From NCBI RefSeq assembly GCF_018294505.1, contig NC_057798.1, positions 375,778,189 to 375,842,188 on the forward strand: DNA of 64,000 nt. The letters run 5' to 3'. The number at the start of each line of letters is the position of its first letter. Position 1 is the stretch's first letter. This DNA comes from Triticum aestivum (lineage: Eukaryota; Streptophyta; Magnoliopsida; Poales; Poaceae). Positions 11,833 to 23,068 of the stretch are shown here, piece after piece. A program made the translations under genes and the position numbers. The notes beneath the pieces were generated by a model. The model was not told the DNA's origin, ran no database searches, and saw nothing but the letters and a program-made list of their open reading frames with translations.

Positions 11833-13490
11833 ATAATTGTATTGATAGGAAACTCAAATACATGTGTGGGTACATAGACAACACCATGTCCCTAGTAAGC
11901 CTCTAGTTGACTAGCTCGTTGATTAATAGATGGTTACGGTTTCCTGACCATGGACATTGGATGTCATTGATAACGAGATCACATCATTAGGAGAATGATG
12001 TGATGGACAATACCCAATCCTAAGCCTAGCACAAAGATCGTAGTTCGTATGCTAAAGCTTTTCTAATGTCAAGTATCATTTCCTTAGACCATGAGATTGT
12101 GCAACTCCCGGATACCGTAGGAATGCTTTGGGTGTACCAAACGTCACAACGTAACTGGGTGGCTATAAAGGTGCACTACAGGTATCTTCGAAAGTGTCTG
12201 TTGGGTTGGCACGAATCGAGACTGGGATTTGTCACTCCGTGTGACGGAGAGGTATCTCTGGGCCCACTCGGTAGGACATCATCATAATTTGCACAATGTG
12301 ATCAAAGAGTTGATCGCGGGATGATGTGTTATGGAACGAGTAAAGAGACTTGCCGGTAACGAGATTGAACAAGGTATCGGCATACCGACGATCGAATCTC
12401 GGGCAAGTACAATACCGCTAGACAAAGGGAATTGTATACGGGATTGATTGAGTCCTTGACATCGTGGTACATCCGATGAGATCATCATGGAACATGTGGG
12501 AGCCAACATGGGTATCCAGATCCCGCTGTTGGTTATTGACCGGAGAACGTCTCGGTCATGTCTGCATGGTTCCCGAACCCGTAGGGTCTACACACTTAAG
12601 GTTCGATGACGCTAGGGTTATAAAGGAAGTTTGTATGTGGTTACCGAATGTTGTTCGGAGTCCTGGATGAGATCCCGAACGTCACGAGGAGTTCCGGAAT
12701 GGTCCGGAGGTAAAGATTTATATATGGAAAGTTGTTGTTCGGGTTCCGGGAAAAGTTCGGGTTTTTCCGGTATTGTACCGGGAAGCTTCCAGAAGGTTCT
12801 GGAGGATTCCGGAGGGGTCCGGAGGTCCGGAAATTGTTCCACCACGTCCAATACAGCAGCATGGGCTGTAAGGGGGCGCCCTAGCCTTAATGGGCCAGGG
12901 GCACCAGCCCCCCCAAGGCCCATGCGCATGGGAGAACCCTAAGGGGGAGGGCCTCCACTTGACTTGGGAGGCACTCCTTCCCCCTTTGGCCGCCGCCCCC
13001 AACCCTAGATGAGATCTAGGGGGGCTGGCCCCCTCTCCCCCCATCTATAAATAGTGGAGGGGTGGGAGGGCAGCCGCACCCCAAGTTCTGGCGCAGCCCT
13101 CCCCCTCTCCCAAGTCCTCCTCCTCTCCCGCGGTGCTTGGCGAAGCCCTGCAGGATTGCCACGCTCCTCCACCACCACCACGCCGTCGTGCTACTGCTGG
13201 ATGGAGTCTTCCTCAACCTCTCCCTCTCTCCTTGCTGGATCAAGGCATGGGAGACGTCACCGGGTTGTACGTGTGTTGAACGCAGAGGTGCCGTCCGTTC
13301 GGCACTAGGATCTCCGGTGATTTGGATCACGACGAGTACGACTCCTTCAACCCCGTTCTCTTGAACGCTTCCGCTTAGCGATCTACAAGGGTATGTAGAT
13401 GCACTCTCCTTCCCCTCGTTGCTGGTTTCTCCATAGATAGATCTTGGTGATACGTAGGAACATTTTGAATTTCTGCTACGTTCCCCAACA
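11833..13490 (+). repeat. LTR fragment F of a different copia element, 5'-truncated
   Basis: This 1.66-kb segment runs from ATAATTGTATTGATAGG, about 85 bases into the LTR, to the true terminus CCCCAACA at 13490. It belongs to the same group as the LTRs of A, but 12725-13060 is clearly different, with a GTTCCGGGAAAAG-type U3, so it comes from another subfamily and another insertion. TATA box TATAAATA at 13046-13053. The five bases after it, GTTAT, would be its right target duplication in the CACTA element. No matching internal region is in the window. Confidence 0.88.
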
Positions 13491-13848
13491 GTTATGCACT
13501 AGGGGAAGGAGGAGTAACGACCATCGCTGACGGTCGCAAATGTCAGAGAGGAATCAGTGAGGGAGAGTATCCACCATATATGAGAGGACGAAGAATCCCG
13601 ACTGTTGTCATGGGGGTAGCTTCTCCTTCACCCATGTGCTAGACAATTTGGTGTAATGCACTCGAGAACGAAAGAAGGAGCTACCATCACCGACGGTCGA
13701 ATATATACACCACGTGAGCTGAGAGTTTTCAAGAAAAGACTCGACAGACCGATAGTCAACCCGTGATGAATAGTAATGATCTAATTTAGTTTTTGTAGTA
13801 CATATATTTAATTGTACAAGTTTAATCTTTGAATTATGAACATAGGAA

Positions 13849-15030
13849 ATGACGTCGGACGAAGAAGGTCCCGGGGAGTGCTCCTGGTGCAGCGACAACC
13901 GGGGTTTCTGCGACAGGCCTCACCTGGACGAAGGTCGGTGCTTCAGCATTAAGCTCAAGGAGACCTTCGATTGTGAAATGGTACGCTACGATGCTAAGTG
14001 TTTTTTTCGTAATTAAGCTCGACTTTTACTACTTCAACGTGTAACTTTCGTGTTTTACAATTCGACTAGCTTATCCCATGCCATGCAAGACGCTATGTCT
14101 TGGAGAGGATGGGTTTTGAAGATCATGAGAGGAATGAAACAAAGAAAATTAACCTAAGGACCCATCATGGTATGGATTTTGAGGTAAATCTATACAATTC
14201 TAAGAGCGTATCCAATTTTGGTTGCCCAAGTTGGGAAGCACTTTGCAAGATGTATGATTTTCAAGAGGGTATGTTTGTCACCATAGATCTTGGTGATGCT
14301 GACATCGACCAAGACAATTTGGACATTTGGGTTCTTGTTGATACGCTTCCAATTCTACCGCTATGTGAGTTCCTCAAACATAGTTATTAAGTAATTTATA
14401 TTGTTTATTTCAAAATAGTTGACAACTTATTTCCATTGATAGCTTATTTTCATTCTTCAAAGAGTGTGCGGAAGATGATAGACAGAACCAACTACACCGA
14501 TGGCTCTGAGTTAAAATCATCTGGTCGCATATTGTATTGAAATTGAGAATTACAATGCCTTTTATCGAACTCCTCCAAATTATGGTCAATACGTGCCACT
14601 ACTGCACGTGTTGAACCACGATAACTTCCATGGAGATATCCTGGTAAGATTTTTTACTATTACGACATCCATGCATCTTTTGCATACTTCTAAAACTGAA
14701 CTACATTGCTAACTATGAAGTTATTACTATGTTTTTCAATAGAAAATCCCGATGGATTGTGTGCCTCATTTGATGTATCAGAATGGTCGCCTTGATGTTT
14801 TGAACATACATCCAGGTCGTCCTACGAATCTCACCTGTCCATACCGGATTTCTAAAAATGGTGAACACATGATAATCAAAGAATGGAAGAAATGTATGGA
14901 CAGTCCTAAGGAGGTTCTTGGAAGCAACATTGTGCAAAAGGCAAGAATTGGAGACAGGATAATCTCCATTCTCCATAATGGAGAGTCAGGGGCTATCTTG
15001 TTTTATGCTATTTTACCTAAGATAATATAG
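13849..15030 (+). pseudogene. B3-like gene (four exons) inside the CACTA element, one frameshift
   Basis: Four exons can be placed. Exon 1, 13849-13980, starts at ATG and encodes 44 aa with a Cys-rich pattern (C11, C14, C21, H25, C31); its donor is GTACGC. Exon 2, 14070-14364, enters in phase and encodes a B3-like fold (YVLERMGF, INLRTHHGMDFEVNLY, WEALCKMYDFQEGMFVTIDL); its donor is GTGAGT. Exon 3, 14443-14643, joins in phase (DRTNYTDGSEL) but shifts frame by one base near 14505-14520, then reads CIEIENYNAFYRTPPNYGQY up to a GTAAGA donor. Exon 4, 14743-15030, encodes a second B3-like half (EWKKCMDSPKEVLG, ARIGDRIISILHNGESGAIL) and stops at TAG. B3 domains bind DNA in plant transcription factors; function here is inferred. 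I recall similar hypothetical proteins in wheat. Without the shift about 300 aa. Confidence 0.7.
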
Positions 15031-15212
15031 TAGGTCCTAAGAGAATGTAGTAGGTCCTATGAGGTACAATATGTTTATGAGAGTTGATGATGATGAGTAG
15101 TTGTGATTATGTCTAGTGACCAACTTGTATGTGATGTCTCATTGATGAAAACGATGATCATGAGGAGGTGTTATATGACAATGATGTATTATGATGATAA
15201 GTTGTTAATTAT
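15031..15212. other. 3' flank of the B3-like gene, no feature seen
   Basis: AT-rich sequence after the stop codon of the B3-like gene. Short direct duplications of TAGTAGGTCCTA-type text occur at 15027-15060. No coding frame or known repeat is recognised; it probably holds the 3' UTR. Confidence 0.5.

Positions 15213-15250
<38 letters not shown>
15213..15250. repeat. (ATG)n microsatellite
   Basis: A perfect run of ATG/GAT triplets of about 38 bp, immediately before the hairpin at 15253. Confidence 0.95.
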
Positions 15251-15252
15251 AT

Positions 15253-15350
15253 TTATTATATCATTGGGTGAAAGAATCGCGGATTAGTTTCAAGTGGATG
15301 TCCATCCACTTGAAACTAGTCCACGGTTCTTTCTCCCACTGATGTAATAA
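15253..15350. repeat. 98-bp near-perfect hairpin
   Basis: Left arm 15253-15300 and right arm 15303-15350 are inverted copies with about six mismatches in 48 positions and a 2-base loop (TC). The inner 20 pairs (TAGTTTCAAGTGGATG against CATCCACTTGAAACTA) hold only one mismatch. It lies inside the CACTA element between the B3-like gene and the subterminal repeats. It could be a foldback insertion, a small-RNA precursor or a transcript-end structure. Confidence 0.85.
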
Positions 15351-15454
15351 CTCATTATGATGTAAAATCATTCTCTAAATTGTTGCGGTATGAAAACTTG
15401 TATAAAGGTGTACGAATACAACATGAAATAAAAAAGAAATACGGAATAATACTA

Positions 15455-15658
15455 GTAGCGCATGCTAGAAGAAGTGCTACTACTAATTACCAGTAGCGCT
15501 CATAGTAGAATGCGCTGCTACTAAGTCGATATAGCAGTAGCGTGGTCCAACCCACGCTACTGCTAACCTTTAGCTGTAGCGCCTTACTAGTAGCGTGGTT
15601 CCCCGCGCTACTGATAGGCTTTAAACACGCGCTACTGCTAGGGTTTTCCCTAGTAGTG
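15455..15658. repeat. CACTA subterminal repeat region and right TIR
   Basis: About ten copies of a short motif, AGTAGCG or its complement CGCTACT, are packed in 200 bp in both orientations, ending in the TIR CCCTAGTAGTG. In CACTA elements such repeats bind the TNPA-type transposition protein. Confidence 0.88.
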
Positions 15659-15920
15659 GATGCTGATGTTTTGAACGTCTGGCAAGCTCGATCTGATGAC
15701 TACTCTATAGTTCATTGTGCCATGCTTTATGGCTTAAAACCAGGCCTTCAAAGACTTTTTGAACGTCATAGAGCATATGAGATGTTCCAAGAGTTGAAGT
15801 TAATATTTCAAGCAAATGCCCAGGTTGAGAGATATGAAGTCTCCAACAAGTTCTATAGCTGCAAGATGGAGGAGAACAGTCCTGTCAGTGAACATATACT
15901 CAAAATGTCTAGGTATTATA
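15659..15920 (+). pseudogene. gag fragment of copia D
   Basis: In-frame residues match the copia C gag: VLNVWQARSDDYSIVHCAML, RHRAYEMFQELKLIFQA, and EENSPVSEHILKMSRYY. This is the middle of the gag domain. It begins directly after the CACTA terminus and ends at the B insertion. The bases 15916-15920, TTATA, are the left target duplication of B. Confidence 0.9.
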
Positions 15921-17065
15921 TGAAGGAAATATGCCCTAGAGGCAATAATAAAGTTGTTATTTATATTTCCTTATATCATGATAAATGTTTATTATTCATG
16001 CTAGAATTGTATTAACCAGAAACTTAGTACATGTGTGAATACATAGACAAACATAATGTCACTAGTATGCCTCTACTTGACTAGCTCGTTGAATCAAAGA
16101 TGGTTAAGTTTCTTAGCCATAGACATGAGTTGTCATTTGATTAACGGGATCACATCATTAGAGAATGATGTGATTGATTTGACCCATTCCGTTAGCTTAG
16201 CACTTGATCGTTTAGTCTGTTGCTATTGCTTTCTTCATGACTTATACATGTTCCTATGACTATGAGATTATGCAACTCCCGAATACCGGAGGAACATTTT
16301 GTGTGCTACCAAACGTCACAATGTAACTGGGTGATTATAAAGGTGCTCTACAGGTGTCTCCGATGGTACTTGTTGAGTTGGCATAGATCGAGATTAGGAT
16401 TTGTCACTCCGATTGTCGGAGAGGTATCTTTGGGCCCTCTAGGTAATGCACATCACTATAAGCCTTGCAAGCAATGTGACTAATGAGTTAGTTGCGGGGT
16501 GACGCATTACGGAACGAGTAAAGAGACTTGCCAGTAACGAGATTGAACTAGGTATGGTGATATCGACGATCGGATCTCGGGCAAGTAACATACCGATGAC
16601 AAAGGGAACAACGTATGTTGTTATGCGGTTTGATCGATAGAGATCTTTGTAGAATATGTAGGAGCCAATATGCGCATCCAGGTTCCTCTATTGGTTATTG
16701 ACTGGAGACGTGTCTCGGTCATGTCTACATAGTTCTCGAACCCGTAGGGTCTGCACGCTTAACGTTCGGTGACGATTTATATTATGAGTTATGTGATTTG
16801 ATGACCGAAGTTTGTTTGGAGTCCTGGATGAGATCTGGGACATGACGAGGAGTCTCGAAATATTCGAGTCGTAAAGATCGATATATTGGAAGGCTATATT
16901 CAGACATCGGAAAGGTTCCGAGTCATTCGGGTATTTTTTGGAGTACCGAAGAGTTACAGGAATTCGTATTGGGCCTTAATGGGCCATACGGGAAAGGAGA
17001 GAAAAGGCCTCAAGGGTGGCCGCACCCCTCCCTATGGACTGGTCCTAATTGGACTAGGGAGGGGG
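15921..17065 (+). repeat. 5' LTR of copia B, first part
   Basis: Begins TGAAGGAAATATGCCCTAGA and runs up to GGGAGGGGG at 17065, where Gypsy E is inserted. The continuation is at 34681. Joined length would be about 1718 bp. The final GGGGG, 17061-17065, is duplicated at 34676-34680. Confidence 0.93.
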
Positions 17066-17536
17066 TGAGGGAGTCCTGGATTAGGGGGTCCTCGGACAGC
17101 CGGACTATATACTTTGGCTGGACTATTGGACTATGAAGATACAAGATTGAAGACTTCGTCCCGTGTCCGGGTGGGACTCTCCTTTGCGTGGAAGGCAAGC
17201 TTGGCAATTCGGATATGTAGATCTCCTTCTCTGTAACCGACTCTGTGTAATCCTAGCCCCCTCCAGTGTCTATATAAACCGAAGGGTTTAGTCCGTAGGC
17301 TAACAACAATGATAATCATAGGCTAGCTTCTAGGGTTTAGCCTCTTCGATCTCGTGGTAGATCAACTCTTGTAATACTCATATCATCAGGATCAATCAAG
17401 CAGGAAGTAGGGTATTCCCTCCATCGAGAGGGCCCGAACCTGGGTAAACATTGTGTCCCCCGCCTCCTGTTACCATTAGCCTTAGACGCACAGTTCGGGA
17501 CCCCCTACCCGAGATCTGCCGGTTTTGACACCGACA
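17066..17536 (+). repeat. 5' LTR of Gypsy E
   Basis: 471 bp from TGAGGGAGTCC to GACACCGACA. TATA box TATATAAA at 17271-17278. Near the 3' end it carries the GCAGGAAGTAGGGTATT and GGGCCCGAACCTGGGTAAA blocks that are typical of this Triticeae Gypsy group. The bases after it, TTGGTGCTTTCATTGAGA, are the usual start of the internal region. Confidence 0.92.
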
Positions 17537-17580
17537 TTGGTGCTTTCATTGAGATTTCCACTGTGTCGTCATGATAAGGC

Positions 17581-20079
17581 TTGATGGCTCCTTCAATCAT
17601 CTGCAATGATGCGGTCCAGGGTGAGGTTTTCCTCCTCGGACAAATCTTCGTATTCGGCGGCTTCATACTGTGGGCCAACTCGCTTGGCCATCTGGAGCAG
17701 ATCGATAGCTATGCCCCTGGCTATCAGGTCAGGTTTGGGAGCTTGAACTATACTGCCGACATCCGCGGAGACTTGATCTTCGACGGATTCGAGCCCATGT
17801 TAGGTGCGCCGAACAGTCACGACGAGCATGACTTAGATCTGCCATCGGATGGTGTTCGGGAGATCACACCTGCGGCTGCCCCGACCCTTAATCCGGAGCA
17901 GATCATGCCATCCGAGGACGGGTGGATGGACCCCGCCACAGAGGTCGCACACTCATCGGCGCTAGAGCTGAACACAGTCTTCACCTCCAAAGTGATCTGT
18001 GTCATCGGACCCTCGGACTCGTCTCTGTCCATAGGTTTTGAACCGCGTGCGTCCGTGCCTATCGAATCTAATTGGGCACCGATCATGGAGTTTACCTCCG
18101 CGGATATCTTTCAGCACTCGCCCTTGGGCGACGTGCTAAATCCATTAAGGTCTCTCTCTCTCTCTGTCAGGGGACTCTTGGTCGAACTATGTCCGGCTTG
18201 AGTGGGAAGCGGACGACGAAGAAATTCGTTCCCCACCCACCACCCACTTAATAGCCACTCCCGAGGACTTAACCGACACGCTTGACTTCGACTCCTAAGA
18301 CATCAACGGTATGGAGGACGATGCTGGAGAGGAACAGGAACCACCGCCTACGGGGCGCTGGACAGCCACCTCATCATTCGATATATACATGGTGGATACA
18401 CCCAAAGAAAACAATGGCGAGCAACGGAAGGATGCAATGGAGGACAATCCCATCGAGCAGCAACCAGAGCGACGACGTAGGCACCGCTCTAAATCCCGCC
18501 ACAGTAAAAACAGCGATAATAGCACAAGAAGAAATAATACACCGGTCGACTCCAAAGGAAACGATGACCCCATGGACCCAGCGATGGAGCAGGATGAGCC
18601 AGGGGACGGCGAACATAGTTCGCGGCCGCTGTCCGATCATAGCAACGGCGGAGATAAAACCCATAAACCTGTCACCGAAGAGGAGAACAGTCTGGACGAT
18701 GATGCACTCATCATCCCGGAAAAACACTTGGAACAAGAGAACCTCCATAGAAGGCTTATCGCCACAGCGCAAAGCTTGAAGAAGCAGAAGCAAAGGCTTA
18801 AGGCTGCGCGGGATATGCTCAACCGCAGATGGAACAAAGTGCTCGACACTGAAGAAAAATACGGTGGTGATCGCCACACAAAGAGCTACCCAAAGCGCAA
18901 GCTGCTGCCCGAATTCGACGATGAGGCCATAGAGGCCATCCTGCCGAAAAATAATACGGCCGATCCACCGGATCGACCACCCCGTGGCCGCGATAGGGCG
19001 GCTAATGACGCCGCACACAAGTCAGCACACAATTTACATGAGCTCCTGGACAAAAAAGCCGGTATGGCCAGGTCCATTTATGGATCTAGGAAGCGCGCTC
19101 CGGCGCAGGATCACAGCCTCCAAAACGATCATATTGATCGGATACCAGCTCGGAATCAACACCGAACACAACAACCGTCGACAGCAAGCCATGACACATC
19201 CAAATACAGGGGTGCCGCGCACCCCCTGTGCTTCACCGATGAGATGCTAGATCATGAATTTTCAGAGGGATTTAAACCTGTCAATATAGAGGCATACGAC
19301 AGAATGACAGACCCTGGGGTCTGGATTGAGGACTTTATCCTTCACATCCACATGGCTCGCGGAGATGATCTCCATGCCATTAAATACCTGCCCCTCAAAT
19401 TGAAAGGACCAGCTCGGCATTGGTTGAAAAGCCTCCCCGAAAACTAAATTGGAAGTTGGGAGGAACTTGAGGATGCTTTCAGGGCCAATTTTCAAGGGAC
19501 CTATGTCCGACCTCCGGATGCAGACGATTTAAGTCACATAATCCAACAACTCAGAGAGTCAGACGTAAGCTTTGGAACAGATTTCTTACTAAGAAGAATC
19601 AAACCGTCGACTGCCTGGATGCCGAAGCCTTAGCGGCTTTCAAGCACAGTATCCAAGACGAATGGCTCGCCAGACACCTCGGCCAAGAAAAGCCGAGGAC
19701 AATGGCAGCCCTAACAAGCCTTATGACCCGCTTCTGCGCGGGCGAGGACAGCTGGTTGGCCCGCAGCGGCACCAGCGACCCAGGCACATCTGTAGTCAGG
19801 AATGGCAATGGGAAGCCGCGACGCAATAAAAACAAGCGTTGAAATCATGAAGACAGCCCAGAAAACACGGCGGTCAACACCGGATTCAGGGGCTCTCGAC
19901 CCGGTCAGCGGAAAAAACCATTTAAAGGCAGTAGAGATGGACCGTCCAACCTAAACAAGATTCTAGATAGATTATGTCAGATTCATGGCACCCCCGAAAA
20001 ACCTGCAAATCACACCAACAGAGAATGTTGGGTCTTCAAGCAGGCCGGCAAACTAAACGCCGAACACAAGGGGAGGGAG
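17581..20079 (+). pseudogene. gag of Gypsy E (broken in three pieces)
   Basis: Piece one, 17581-18201 (206 aa), is the low-complexity N-terminal part. Piece two, 18311-19447 (378 aa), has a basic region (ERRRRHRSKSRHSKNS), a charged helical segment (LKKQKQRLKAARDMLNRRW) and the start of the retrotransposon gag domain (EAYDRMTDPGVWIEDFILHI, LPLKLKGPARHWLKSLPEN). A TAA at 19445-19447 interrupts the domain. The rest to about 20079 is readable in other frames (WEELEDAFRANFQGTYVRPP, DEWLARHLGQEKPRTMAAL) and ends with the zinc-binding stretch NRECWVFKQAGKLNAEHKG. It would form the capsid; it is inactive by stops and indels near 18200, 19447 and 19570. Confidence 0.85.
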
Positions 20080-20769
20080 ATGCCAAGTGAAGACGAGGAT
20101 GACCCTCGCCAGCCGAACACTGGAGGACAGAAAAAAATTCCACCAGAGGTCAAAACAGTGAACATGATTTACGCAACCCACATACAAAAGAGGAGGTGCA
20201 AGTGCGCACTCCGAGATATATACGCTATAGAGCCCGTCGCCCCCAAGTTTAACCCGTGGTCGGCCTGCCCGATCACTTTTGATCACAGGGATCATCCGAC
20301 TAGTATCCGGCATGGAGGATCGGCCGCCTTGGTGCTCGACCCAATAATTGACGGATACCATCTCACCCGAGTCCTTATGGATGGCGGCAGTAGTCTTAAT
20401 CTGATATATCAAGACACTGTCCGCAAAATGGGGGTAAACCCATCAAGAATCAGCCAAAGCAATACTACCTTTAAAGGAGTAATACCAGGCGCGGAGGCCC
20501 GCTGCATGGGCTCTCTAGTACTAGAGGTTGTATTCGGTTCTCCCGACAACTTCCGAAGCGAAGAATTAATCTTCGACATCGCTCCATTCCGAAGCGGCTA
20601 TCACGCACTACTCGGAAGAACGGCCTTCGCCCGTTTCAATGCAGTACTGCATTATGCTTATCTTAAACTCAAGATGCCCGGTCCACGTGGCATCATCACA
20701 GTTAGCAGAAATACAGAGTGTTCCTTGCGTGCGAAAGAATATGTGGCGGCTATAGCAGCCGAACACTGA
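20080..20769 (+). pseudogene. aspartic protease of Gypsy E
   Basis: The 229-aa open frame includes the WSACPITFDHRDHPT block and the active site VLMDGGSSLNLIY (residues about 104-116), then FKGVIPGAEA, SGYHALLGRTAFARFNA and KMPGPRGIIT. It matches in order the protease of the Gypsy element at 1-3283, so both belong to one lineage. The domain is complete. It ends in TGA at 20767-20769; in autonomous relatives the polyprotein reads on into RT, which is absent here. Confidence 0.85.
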
Positions 20770-21970
20770 ACAGCCTGTCCAACATGAATAAATGATCGGT
20801 CGTCAAGACCGCGGACACGTCTAGACGAGTTCAGCGCACCACTAGTTGTAGCAACCCAGATAAACCTGAGCTTGGGTCGACGGATACACCCTCATAGGCG
20901 GTGCTAGGGGCTATCCGCATGTAAAGCCCATAGTTCGGCTTGACATTATTAATACAATAATAGATTGCATTTTATGGTTCATTAAGAATAACCAACATTT
21001 TGCATGAAGTCTTTCACCTGGGTTTTTCATTGTTACAGATGATCATCATGCTACACCCTTCCAGGATACGGCACAACGGAGACAAAGGCGCAAACGTGCA
21101 ACATGCCCCGCTCAAAGGTTTCTTTCTAGATTAAGACCCTGTGTAAACCTTTTTAATTTCTCTTGTCGCTTCACACCCTCCGGGCACTCAACACAATTGA
21201 GAGGGATGCTGGCGTTCTTGGCATTTCGTCACGCCAGACCTATGCATGTATCTGGAAATTCAGGGCTCATTATTGAGGGCGTTACTCAGCCAAGTATATG
21301 TTGTAAAGTCCGATTACCTTAGAGAGTGTTCGGCGTCGCAAGTTTGGCCTTATATGCATCAGCTCCGAATCATGTCTTTGGTCAATAGTTGGGTTTGCCC
21401 GGCTCCCGTGTTTTGCTACCTTACGTTCCGCTCTATCGGCTAAGGTGGCACCGGGAGAACTACTACGATTGTGCCCTAGTTCATCTGGATGAGCACCTCA
21501 GTAGAGAAAGGCAAAAACTGACTGTCATGATAAAGCGAGAGACTGGTCAACCATTCGATGACTCAGCGGAATCTTCGTGATTCCTCCGCATTAATGAAGG
21601 ACCGGTTTCCCGGTCATGTACGTACGCGCACCGTATTCGGATGAACGCGGAAGTACCAGGGGCTATATAGTAACCCCACCGTCAAACTCCTATGGCTAAG
21701 TGAAAGTGTTAAAGCTATATAGTCTGATTGCCTTGTTCGCCGCGCTATCACCTCCTTAATGGACCAAGACGTTGGATCAAGTGTGATTACGCGCTTTACC
21801 GAACACCCCCGCATTATATGCGTGGGGGCTGAAGCCGAGGACTGCAAACTTTCGGTTATATACATACATACATAAACGGCCGCACAGGAGGCACTATAAT
21901 ACTTTCGGGCAAAAGTATAAACACAGCCTTTATAATCAAAATAGCATTGTTTTTACAATTCAGATACATG
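20770..21970. other. Gypsy E spacer where RT and integrase would be expected
   Basis: No RT, RNase H or integrase motif is readable in any frame. Small open frames (21246-21443, 21389-21580) show no identity. The sequence lies between the plus-strand protease and the 3' end of the antisense gene at 21971, and probably contains the termination regions of both transcripts. A TATGTACGTACGCGCAC stretch is at about 21617. Confidence 0.6.
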
Positions 21971-23063
21971 TCACTCGAACATGGTACTCTTCAAGCACTG
22001 AGCCTCTATTAAACGGGCGCCTTCTAGGACTTCTTCAAAATAGTGCTCGGGCGAGCCCTGGCCTCCGGTCGGACCCCGGGATGCAGTAGCGGTGGCCTCC
22101 ATCCCTGTCCAATATGTCTTAACATGGGCGAGAGCCATCCGCGCACCCTCTATGCAAGCCGACCTCTTTACAGCGTCGATATGCGACACAACACGAAGGA
22201 ATCGTAGCACTAAGCCAAAATAACTGTCCGACCTTGGTCCCTTCGGCCAAAGATGATCCACGACAGACCTCATGGCAAGCCTAGACAACCTATGGAGCTC
22301 GGCCCACTCGGCCATTTGTTCATTTAACAGCAGCGGGCGCTTTGGAGAACTGAGATGCAACCAGAACAACCTTTCCACCTCATGATCTTTCTGATCTTTG
22401 AAATATTCAGTTGCATCAGCAGCACTCTTTGCCAAGTCCAAGTACGCATCCTCAGCACTCCATAATTGATCTAGAGGGGCATACTTCGGATCTCCGAACT
22501 TCGTCCGCAACAGAAAGGGCTTCCCATTCATGATATCTCCGGCTTGACGAAGCTCCTCCCTTGTCGCTCTGATCTCAGAGCGAGTTTCCTTGGCTGCTTC
22601 CAAGGCCTTCTGTAGGTCAGCCGCTTTCTCTTGGCTTTATTTCTCAAGGAGCTCATATCGGCTGGCGGCATCTTTCAGCTCAACAGCCATCTTGGCTATT
22701 TTATCTTTGCTCTGGCGATGAGCAGCCTGTTCGGCTCTTAACTCCTCGGTCGCCTTTAGGGCGGCCGCATCACTTCTCCTGGCTAGATCCTTGGCTTGGG
22801 CAAGTTCCGCCCGAAGGGTCTCCATGGCGGCAGCTCCATCTGCAGTCACAACATATTATAGATACTAGCATCGAGCTCCTCTTAATATTTGTTGATAAGC
22901 CAAAAATACATACCCTGTGCCTCGTCAAGCCGCTTGTTCACAAGTGTGATGTCGGCATCCGCCACGTCAAGCTGTCACCTTAGTTTGGCAAAATCAGCAG
23001 TCCGGTCAGCAGTCGGACCCTCAGCCGCCTGCACATGAAAGCAGCACGATCATTACCTAGGAC
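21971..23063 (-). pseudogene. antisense gene of Gypsy E, C-terminal part
   Basis: The minus-strand frames 22849-22637 and 22603-21971 belong together: a Lys/Ala/Glu-rich coiled coil (MTADGAAAMETLRAELAQA...KMAVELKDAASRYELLEK), a single stop codon (TAA, minus strand, near 22636), then EIRATREELRQAGDIMNGKP and the C-terminal domain (WSAEDAYLDLAKSAADATEY, WAELHRLSRLAMRSVVDHLW) ending MFE-stop at 21971. Probable exon ends lie near 22850 and 22985. The 5' remainder of the gene is at 31771-33665, displaced by copia C. This is the C-terminal part of the antisense ORF known from large grass Gypsy elements. Confidence 0.75.
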
Positions 23064-23068
23064 TACGA

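Larger units (their letters stand above)
13491..15658 (+). mobile_element. CACTA DNA transposon, 5' part missing, carrying a B3-like gene
   Basis: The right end is diagnostic: CCCTAGTAGTG at 15648-15658 is the complement of CACTACTAGGG, the terminus of Triticeae CACTA elements. It is preceded by dense subterminal repeats of an AGTAGCG motif in both orientations. No left TIR is seen before the LTR fragment ending at 13490, so the 5' part was deleted. No TNP2-type transposase is present, so the copy was non-autonomous or lost it. Its coding content is the B3-like gene at 13849-15030. To its right copia D gag resumes without any spacer, so the CACTA element had inserted in that gag. Confidence 0.85.

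Noticed and set aside
13497..13510. CACTAGGGGAAGG at 13497 as the left terminus of the CACTA element
   Set aside because: It begins with CACTA, but the following bases do not match the right TIR (CACTACTAGGG) and no subterminal AGTAGCG repeats follow; treated as internal sequence.
15441..15658. Repeated AGTAGCG as tRNA or regulatory array of a host gene
   Set aside because: The motif ends in a CACTA terminus and its pattern is that of subterminal transposase sites.
18150..18170. (TC)n run as a promoter element
   Set aside because: A short dinucleotide run inside gag of Gypsy E, no other promoter sign.
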